From assembly GCA_027487555.1 (NCBI GenBank), contig JAIYDI010000018.1, positions 372,001 through 436,000 on the forward strand: a stretch of DNA of 64,000 nucleotides. Reading direction: 5' to 3'. How positions within the stretch are numbered: the stretch's first letter is position 1; every line of letters begins with the position of its first letter. A program made the position numbers and the translations under genes. Below, one piece after another: positions 1 to 6,800 of this stretch. Origin of the DNA: Hyphomicrobiales bacterium. GTDB taxonomy: Bacteria > Pseudomonadota > Alphaproteobacteria > Rhizobiales > Devosiaceae. Below the pieces are notes generated by a model. The model was not told the origin of the DNA, did not search any database, and saw nothing but the letters and a program-made list of their open reading frames with translations.

Positions 1-6
1 AATAGC

Positions 7-53
7 AGGGGAAAAAGGCCTATACCCGTACGCAAGACAAACATTTTTCCCCT
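7..53. repeat. 10-bp perfect inverted repeat at the left window edge
   Basis: AGGGGAAAAA (7-16) and its reverse complement TTTTTCCCCT (44-53) are separated by 27 nt. Read on the minus strand, 43-60 gives GGGTAAGAGGGGAAAAATG, which resembles the sequence directly before the integrase start codon (15400-15425, minus strand). It may therefore be an integrase arm-type site at the other end of the same element. That is inference; a simple hairpin is the alternative. The rest of 1-235 shows nothing recognisable. Confidence 0.45.
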
Positions 54-235
54 CTTACCCTAACTCGAACGTATATCACCACGGAGACGTGGCGAGGTCA
101 ATCCAGAGGCTGAGGGCATTTTCTTGGCCCCAAACTCTATGCGAGCGTGCCCTCGGAGATACGGGCCAATAACTCGATAAAGAAACCACGAGAGGGCACT
201 GGAGGGCGGTTCGAAAACGAAGGCCGTGCAGGCGG

Positions 236-742
236 TCAATGCGACGGAAAGGCCGCAGTTCCCTGATCAGTGACTATCTCATACCGGGTCAATCTCGAGC
301 AAACGCGAGACGTCCAGAATTGAAATTCGTCGCCCTTCGTGTAAGTCCCGACCGGGCTGTTTAACGCGCTGAGCATCGCCATTTTCGTCAAACCAGTCGG
401 TTCAGACGAGGAACTGAGGCTGTCCAACCGATCCTGAAGACGTGCGTTTCGAAAGCCTTGGCTCATCTGATCTAGGGCGTCGGTCGTCGAGAGCTCCAAG
501 CTAGACGCAACGGCCTCCCATTCCGACCCGCTAAGCCGCAAACTTGGGCATTCTCCCTCGTTCAGGACGACGTTCCGGACGTGGACCGTGGCTGCATCCA
601 CGGTGCAGCTTACATCACCCCTTGGGTGAGTGGTGCAGGTGAGGATCTCCGAAATGGGCCCCGCCAAGACCGAGCTCTGGGAGACCAGAGGCCCTAACGC
701 GCAGGCGACAATCAACCCTAGAAGTCTGGTTTTCAATGTCAT
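236..742 (-). CDS. Hypothetical secreted protein
   Basis: A 168-residue protein of unknown function. It begins with a basic N-terminus (MTLKTR) and a hydrophobic stretch ending near VLAGP, a plausible Sec signal peptide, so a periplasmic location is likely. The mature part has four cysteines (in ILTCTT, DVSCTV, EGECPS and SRVCSR), which could form disulfides in the periplasm. No catalytic motif was recognised. The ATG at 742 has a G-rich stretch upstream. It is a lone minus-strand gene at the left of the accessory region, and its function cannot be inferred from context. Confidence 0.6.
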   Translation of the reverse strand: MTLKTRLLGLIVACALGPLVSQSSVLAGPISEILTCTTHPRGDVSCTVDAATVHVRNVVLNEGECPSLRLSGSEWEAVASSLELSTTDALDQMSQGFRNARLQDRLDSLSSSSEPTGLTKMAMLSALNSPVGTYTKGDEFQFWTSRVCSRLTRYEIVTDQGTAAFPSH

Positions 743-949
743 CGAGAGCCCCGCTGCACTTTCCGCTGTGTCGCACCCTACCGGGAAACCAACTTTGGCA
801 GAGTAGCTCAGGAAGGTGAACGCTTTCCTTCAGTGGCTGGACCGGGCGCATGGTGCTCAAAACTGCGTCTCCGCACGGTCTCATATCATGGAGGTGCTGG
901 CACCCGAAGGGTCCGGAAACCGGAAGTTACTACACGCGATGGGGTCGCT

Positions 950-1018
950 GCTGTTTCCCTCGGCGCAAAGCGAGGTTGCGCCGTGCAGCACCGTGGCGCG
1001 GGTCGGCGTTAAGGGTGG
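950..1018. repeat. Palindromic 3'-end repeat, copy A
   Basis: This is copy A of a repeat seen again at 2967-3049. The shared core reads CCCTCGGCGCAA then, after a few substitutions, GCCGTGCAGCACCGTGGCG and CGGGTC, ending in TTAAGGGTGG. It contains the hairpin arms CCTCG/CGAGG. It overlaps the stop codon of the Sel1-repeat gene. It could act as a terminator, a REP-like element or a recombination tail. Confidence 0.7.
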
Positions 1019-1671
1019 GCCTCAGCCCATTCCCAAGCAAGCTTCTGCGCCTCGGCGATCTGATTGCGCGTCATGCGGGATGCCACATCGTCGCGAAGCT
1101 GGGCGGCGCCGGCAACACCCTTGCTGGCCGCAAGGTTGAACCACATGTGCGCGAGCACGTTGTCCTGCGGCACGCCCTCGCCGTTTTGGTACCTGAACCC
1201 GAGGCTGGACTGGGCGTCGGCATCGCCCTGCTCTGCGGCGAGACGATACCACTTAACCGCCTCGGCGTAATTTTGCAGAACGCCGTAGCCGAATTGGTAC
1301 ATGAACCCGAGCCTGACCTGAGTGCGGGCATGGCCCTGCTCGGCGGCCAGCCGGTACCAGCGCGCCGCCTCGGCATAATTTTGCGGTACGCCCTTGCCCC
1401 TATAGTAGTATTGCAAACGCAGCGCCTCGTAAAATGAGTTCGGCGCTTCGAGCAGCATCTCGTAGTACCCATCGCCGAGGTAGTACATGTCCCCGAGCGT
1501 GGCCTGAGCAAGAGCGTTGCCCTGCTCTGCGATCGGTCTAAGGATCCGCAGCGCCTCGGCATAATCACCGGCCTGATATGCCGCGCGCGCATCCTCCAAT
1601 TGCCCTGCGGTTGCCGGCGCCATCGAGGCCAGCCCCAGTGCCAGAAGCAGGCTCATAAGAAGCATTCGCAT
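1009..1671 (-). CDS. Sel1-repeat (SLR) periplasmic protein
   Basis: A 220-residue protein with a signal peptide (hydrophobic core then APATAG) followed by tandem Sel1-like repeats. The diagnostic pattern AxxWYRLAAEQGxAxAQxxLG recurs about every 36 residues (AEAARWYRLAAEQGHA, AEAVKWYRLAAEQGDA, then LAHMWFNLAASKGVA). The third unit has the MWFNLAA variant typical of the last repeat. SLR solenoids mediate protein-protein contacts; no enzymatic role is expected. The start at 1671 has AGGATGAAG upstream. The final codons and stop lie inside repeat copy A, so the C-terminus may have been set by that element. Confidence 0.85.
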   Translation of the reverse strand: MRMLLMSLLLALGLASMAPATAGQLEDARAAYQAGDYAEALRILRPIAEQGNALAQATLGDMYYLGDGYYEMLLEAPNSFYEALRLQYYYRGKGVPQNYAEAARWYRLAAEQGHARTQVRLGFMYQFGYGVLQNYAEAVKWYRLAAEQGDADAQSSLGFRYQNGEGVPQDNVLAHMWFNLAASKGVAGAAQLRDDVASRMTRNQIAEAQKLAWEWAEAHP

Positions 1672-1926
1672 GAGACTTCATCCTCCGGGCCCATTGAGGC
1701 TAAGCACATTTCATAGGCGGTAACTCGCGCAAGTTACAGGGCTTGCCTTCTTCGCGACCGCCCCATGTTGCACCGCGCGACCAAAGGCGCCGCTCGGGGC
1801 GAAAAAACGCTTGTTCATCTGGCGCAATCAGGCCATCTTTATATTTGATTTCACGCCACTTGAGGGATGTCGGTTGCCCCATGCCCCCAAGTCGAGTCAT
1901 GTATTCGATGGGGCGGGGGAAATATC

Positions 1927-2964
1927 ATGGCTTTCAAGGACGATGTCGCCGATCTGGCGAAGCGCGCCATTAGTGCGCAGGCGGTAGCTCAGACCGAAGA
2001 GGCGACCAAGAATGCCATTGTCATGCCTTTTCTGCGGGTGCTCGGATTCGACGTCTTTGACCCGACGCAGATCATACCGGAATACGTTGCCGATGTCGGT
2101 CTGAAAAAGGGCGAAAAGATCGACTACGCCGTAAAGATCGGTGATCGCATCGAATATCTCGTCGAGGCCAAGGCCGTGTCCGTAAGCTTGCGTGATGCGC
2201 AGTACAGCCAGCTTTTTCGCTATTTCCACACCAGCGATGCGAACATCGCCATGCTGACCAATGGCCTGCAGATTTGGTTCTTCACTGATCTGGAGGCGCC
2301 CAACAAGATGGACGCCAACCCGTTCTTCAAGTTCGACCTGCTCGGCTATGACGAGAACGACCTGCGCGAGCTGGAAAAATTCCACAAGGCCAATTTCTCG
2401 ATCGACAACATCAAGGCCGCTGCGTCCTCGCTGAAATACCTGCGCGGCGCCATGGCCTTCATCGAAAAGCAATGGGCGAACCCCGACGAGGAGTTTGTGC
2501 GCATGGCGGCGCGCGATTTCTATGAGGGGCAGTTGCGCGCCTCGGTTATCGAGACGATGAAGCCCATCGTCAAGCGCGCCTTCGACGACCTGTTCCGGCA
2601 GCGGGCGCTGAAGCGGATCGACGTCGCTTTCGACGGTGGCAAGGAAGAGTCGCTGCCCGAGTTCAACGAGGCCAAGGTCGAGACTACCGAGGAAGAACGT
2701 CAGGCCTTCATGATCGTCCGCGCCATCGCGGCCGAATTGGTCCCAGTGTCACGCATCGCCATTCGCGACGGCCAGAGCTACTGCGCCATCCTGTTCGACG
2801 ACAACAACCGCAAACCGATCATCCGCCTGCACTTCAACGCCAAGACCAAGTTCGTCACCGTGTTCGGCGCGGATAAGGAAGGCGTGCGCCACGACGTGGC
2901 GGGGGTAGAGGATATCTTCGGCCTGCGCGAGGCGATCAAGGCCGTAGTGCGCTCATACCAGTAG
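1927..2964 (+). CDS. Solitary type I restriction HsdR_N-like nuclease-domain protein
   Basis: A 345-residue protein resembling the N-terminal domain of type I restriction R subunits (HSDR_N family). It shows a PD-(D/E)xK-type pattern: D66 in GEKIDYAV and E80-A-K82 in YLVEAKAV. No helicase domain, HsdM or HsdS follows, so it is not a classical type I system. The rest (about 130-345) is unassigned; the tail (ETTEEERQAFMIVRAIAAE onward) resembles the conserved C-terminus of stand-alone members. The ATG at 1927 is chosen because GGGGGAAA precedes it and homology starts at MAFKDD; an earlier in-frame start at 1867 is less likely. A defence or DNA-processing role is inference. Confidence 0.8.
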   Translation: MAFKDDVADLAKRAISAQAVAQTEEATKNAIVMPFLRVLGFDVFDPTQIIPEYVADVGLKKGEKIDYAVKIGDRIEYLVEAKAVSVSLRDAQYSQLFRYFHTSDANIAMLTNGLQIWFFTDLEAPNKMDANPFFKFDLLGYDENDLRELEKFHKANFSIDNIKAAASSLKYLRGAMAFIEKQWANPDEEFVRMAARDFYEGQLRASVIETMKPIVKRAFDDLFRQRALKRIDVAFDGGKEESLPEFNEAKVETTEEERQAFMIVRAIAAELVPVSRIAIRDGQSYCAILFDDNNRKPIIRLHFNAKTKFVTVFGADKEGVRHDVAGVEDIFGLREAIKAVVRSYQ

Positions 2965-2966
2965 GC

Positions 2967-3049
2967 GCTGTTGGTTACCCTCGGCGCAAGGCGAGGTCGT
3001 GCCGTGCAGCACCGTGGCGCGGGTCCCTTTACGGTCGCCTTAAGGGTGG
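2967..3049. repeat. Palindromic 3'-end repeat, copy B
   Basis: This is copy B of the repeat at 950-1018, with a few substitutions and about 10 extra bases (CCTTTACGGT region) before TTAAGGGTGG. It begins two bases after the stop codon of the HsdR_N gene and contains the stop codon of the convergent DUF5681 gene. Like copy A it sits at 3' gene ends. Confidence 0.7.
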
Positions 3050-3433
3050 CCAGCGTCCGCCAAAAATCAAGACCGCTTCCAACGCCTCGGTCGGTACGTC
3101 GCGAAGATCATGCACCCTAGCGCTGTCATGGACAGCCCGGAGATGCTCGACTGTCAAACTTGCCCACGCCTTCTGAATTCGGTCCCAATCGGCCTCAGCC
3201 GGTCCGGCCGTCACTTCGAGCGAAGCCGGGGCCTTGCCAAGGGTCCGGTCCAACAGCGCCAGGCTTGCCGACAGCGCCAAGCGTTCGTCCTCGCTTTTGA
3301 CCAGCTCCACCAGCCGTTGTTCGGCCGCTAGGCTTCCCGCCTTGAGGGCGGACCTCACGTCCGGGTCGGCCTTAGGTCGGCCGCCGGGATTGCCAGTGAC
3401 GCCGGGGACAAAGCGGCTGTTAGGTTGGCGCAT
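3029..3433 (-). CDS. DUF5681 domain protein
   Basis: A 134-residue protein opening with FVPGVTGNPGGRPKAD, the signature of the DUF5681 family. The family is common in phage and mobile regions of alphaproteobacteria, often near terminase-like or DNA-processing genes; its function is unknown. A basic, Gly/Pro-rich N-terminus is followed by a helical region (ALKAGSLAAEQRLVELVKS). The last codons and stop lie inside repeat copy B, so this C-terminus may be secondary. A terminase-small-subunit-like role is only a family-level guess. Confidence 0.7.
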   Translation of the reverse strand: MRQPNSRFVPGVTGNPGGRPKADPDVRSALKAGSLAAEQRLVELVKSEDERLALSASLALLDRTLGKAPASLEVTAGPAEADWDRIQKAWASLTVEHLRAVHDSARVHDLRDVPTEALEAVLIFGGRWPPLRRP

Positions 3434-3624
3434 GTTCTACTCCTGATCTGAGGCGGACACACCGTTCGCCGAAGGGACGGCCCTGATGTCCGCCGGCGCG
3501 GCCCGGCGCCGCAGCTCCGAACGGCTGGGGCCTTGGCGGCGCGCGGCGACGGTGTGTAGGCGTCGGGGCGGGCGGGCGCGCGCAGGGTCACTATCTCACT
3601 CAACAGATCGGCGGTTGGTATCAT
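3355..3624 (-). CDS. Possible small CDS or gene remnant upstream of the DUF5681 gene
   Basis: A minus-strand frame from ATG 3624 starts plausibly (MIPTADLLSEIVTLRAPARP) but becomes Arg/Pro/Ser-rich and overlaps the DUF5681 gene by 79 nt in another frame. This suggests a frameshifted or decayed small gene, or chance. The surrounding 3434-3815 stretch holds no other coding signal; it includes a small hairpin (CGCTG/CAGCG near 3762-3775). Confidence 0.25.
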   Translation of the reverse strand: MIPTADLLSEIVTLRAPARPDAYTPSPRAAKAPAVRSCGAGPRRRTSGPSLRRTVCPPQIRSRTCANLTAALSPASLAIPAADLRPTRT

Positions 3625-3815
3625 GTGCCATCGGAGAACCGTGTTTCTAACGGGCGCGCTGGAAATCGAACTAAGCCAGCGCCCCCAAGCACTTCGACAT
3701 GATCGTCTCCGGGTTTGCCACACTGGCAAAGCGGTTGCTGTCAGAGACGGCCCTTTTTGTCGCTGCCCCAGCGATCGCCCAACGCCATCGCCTTTTGCGC
3801 CCTCCTGTCCAGAGG

Positions 3816-6800
3816 CTAAATCACCAGAAAATCCGCATAGGTCAGACTGGCTCCGTTCGTTATCGTCGCGAACTGCACGGCGAGTCCCGCACCGCTGCCG
3901 TCGGCGTCATGGTACAGTGCCCCTGTAGCGGAATTGTAGATGATCCGGTCATCCACATCGACGGCGGCGCTCCCAGAGACGAACGCGGTATCAGCCAACG
4001 CTCCGATAGCAAGGCCGGCAAATGGCCCCCCGGCGGTGGCTTTGAGCTGAACCGTGTCGTAGATCGGATTGAAGTCGACAACTTGGTCGATGTTGGCTGC
4101 GCCAAGAGCAGCGGAGAAGACGAAGACATCGGCTGATGTATCCACGAATCCAGCGAGGATGTCATTGCCTAAGCCGCCATCAATCACGTTCGCCCCGGTG
4201 TTGCCGGTAAGCGTGTCACCGGCGGATCCGCCGCGGATGTTTTCGAAGTTGGAGATGGTGTCGGTGCCGCCACCACCTGTGGCGGTGTTGGTCGCAAGGT
4301 TCACCGTCACGGCTGTTGCGATGCCGTCATAGCTGAGGGTGTCATTTCCACCCGCACCATTGAGAGTGTCGTTACCCAATCCGCCAGCGATGACGTTGTC
4401 GCCGGCGCTCCCGGTGATGTTGTCAGCGGCCGATCCACCGATGACATTTTCGATGCCAGAGATGACGTCGGTTCCCCCACCGCCGGACACAGCGTTGGTG
4501 GTCAGGTTGACCGTGACCGCCGTGGCGACGCCCTCGTAGGTGATGGTGTCGCTGCCCGCACCGCCGGTTAGCGTGTCATTGCCGGCTCCACCGTTCAGGA
4601 TGTCATCTCCCAGACCACCGACAAGGCTATCGTTGCCACCATTTCCGATCAGGCGGTCGGCAAAGCCGGTGCCGGTGATGACGTTGACTCCAGCGTTCCC
4701 TATAACGGTCAGGCTGTTCAACACGCTTGCGGCGTTCACGTTGATCGCGGTGGTTGCGGTCAATGTCGCAGTTGCAGTTGTTCCCGTGCCGATAGTGACA
4801 GACTCGATGCCGGTAACGGCACTAGTCAGTGACAGCGTTGCAGCGACTGTCGTCGCGAAACGGAGTTCATCCGTGCCATTGGACCCGGTGTCGCTAGTGA
4901 TTTCACCGGATGCATAGTCGCCGAGGACACTCAGAATATAGAGATCTGACCCATCGCCGCCGTCGAGCGTGTCTGCACCACCAAGCCCGTTGATGATGTC
5001 GTTACCGGCGCCACCGATGATAATGTTGGCTGTCGTGGCATTGCCGGTCAAGGTATCGTTACCGCTGCCGCCGGTGAGGTTCTCGACTAGGCTGATCGTG
5101 TCACTGCCTGCACCGACGGTGTTTTGCAGCGCCGTCGAATTCAGCGACACGCTAACGGCTGCAGACATATCCTCGTAGCTGACCGTATCAATCCCGGCCC
5201 CGCCATTGATGATGTCGTTACCCGCTCCGCCGATCAGCGTGTCGTTACCGTCGCCCCCGTTGAGGGAGTCGTTCTCAGTTCCGCCCTCAATTCGGTCATT
5301 GCCCCCAGCGCCGTTGATGGTGTCGGCCCCGGCATTGCCACGGATCCATTCATCGTCGGCAGTGCCCGTGTAGTTGTTAGCGGTGCCGTCTAGATCGATC
5401 GCATCGTCGTTGATGATGGTTCCGACGGCGGAACCGGTATCGATGATCAAGCCAGCGCTTGCGCCTGACAACGATACGAGAAGCGTTTCTCGCTGTTCGG
5501 CCAATGTATCACCGGCGACGAGCACGGTGATCGTCTTCTCTGTCTCACCTGCATCAAAGACAAGAGTTCCAAAGGGCAAGGCATTCCCCAAGAAATCTGA
5601 TGCCGCCACCGCATTGGACCCGGTTCCGGTAACAGCCCAGTCAATGCTCTGTGACGCCAACGAAGCGGCACTCAGGTTAACCCTGAATGTAAAGGCCACC
5701 GTTCCGGTGTTGCCTTCTACTTTGGTGGCATCCACGGTGGCGATACTGACAGAAACGGGTGTGACGAGTATTTGGTTATCGAACCGCAGATACTCGATCC
5801 CGGTAAGTGTATCAGTGCCATCCAGCCCGACCACCGTCAGCTTGCCGCCAACAATCGAGAACGCATAGGCGGAGCGGTTGCCAGCAAATACAGCCGTATC
5901 CAAGCCATCACCGCCTGCAATCGTGTCATTGCCAAGTCCGCCGTCTAGGCTGTTGTCGCCGCTATTGCCGGTCAACGTGTTGCCGAGCCCATTGCCTGTG
6001 CCGTTGATATTGGCGGTACCCGACAGAAGCAGGGTCTCAATATTGCTGCCAAGGGCAAAACTGACCGATGCCTCGACCCGATCGGTCCCTTCGCCTAAAG
6101 CCTCGACCGCGACATCTTCGGCATCATCGACGACGAAGACGTCATTGCCCTGACCGCCAACCAGAGTGTCTGCACCGGAACCGCCATCCAAAGTGTCGTT
6201 GCCGCTGCCACCTTCAAGGCGATTGGCGACATCGTTGCCCATCAGAAGATTGTTGCCGCTGCCGCCGATGAGGTTCTCGATACCGTGGTCCCAAGCCAGA
6301 GTATCTATGCCCACTGAACCCGTGTCCTGATCAGCGTCGCTGGCTAGGCTAAAGGAGATGTTGCCGCTGACCCCGGCGAAGCTGATCGTATCGATGCCAT
6401 CACCGCCCCAATAGACGTCGTTGCCGAGACCGCCGATTAGGAGGTCATCGCCATCGCCGCCAAGCAAGTTGTCATCGCCGTCGCCACCCGATATCGAGTC
6501 GTTCCCCGCACCGCCATCGAGAATGTTGGCGCCGGTGTTGCCGATAATGAGGTTTGCCAGAGCGTTACCGTACGCATCGATGTCGCTGCTACCTGTCAGC
6601 GTTAAGTTTTCGACATTGGCACCGACAAACGCAGCACCGGTCGCTTGGTCTGGTTCAGTCACAAGAGACACGCTCGAACGAACCTCGTCGCTTCCTGCGC
6701 CTGCGAGTTCCTGAACCCGGTCCCCCACGGAATCGACGACATAGACGTCGTTTCCCGCGCCGCCAATCAGTGTATCGTCACCGGTGCCGCCGTTGAGAGT

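Noticed and set aside
950-3049. Integron attC sites at the 3'-end repeats
   Set aside because: No clear RYYYAAC/GTTRRRY core pairs at the ends and no IntI-type integrase; the similarity is only positional.
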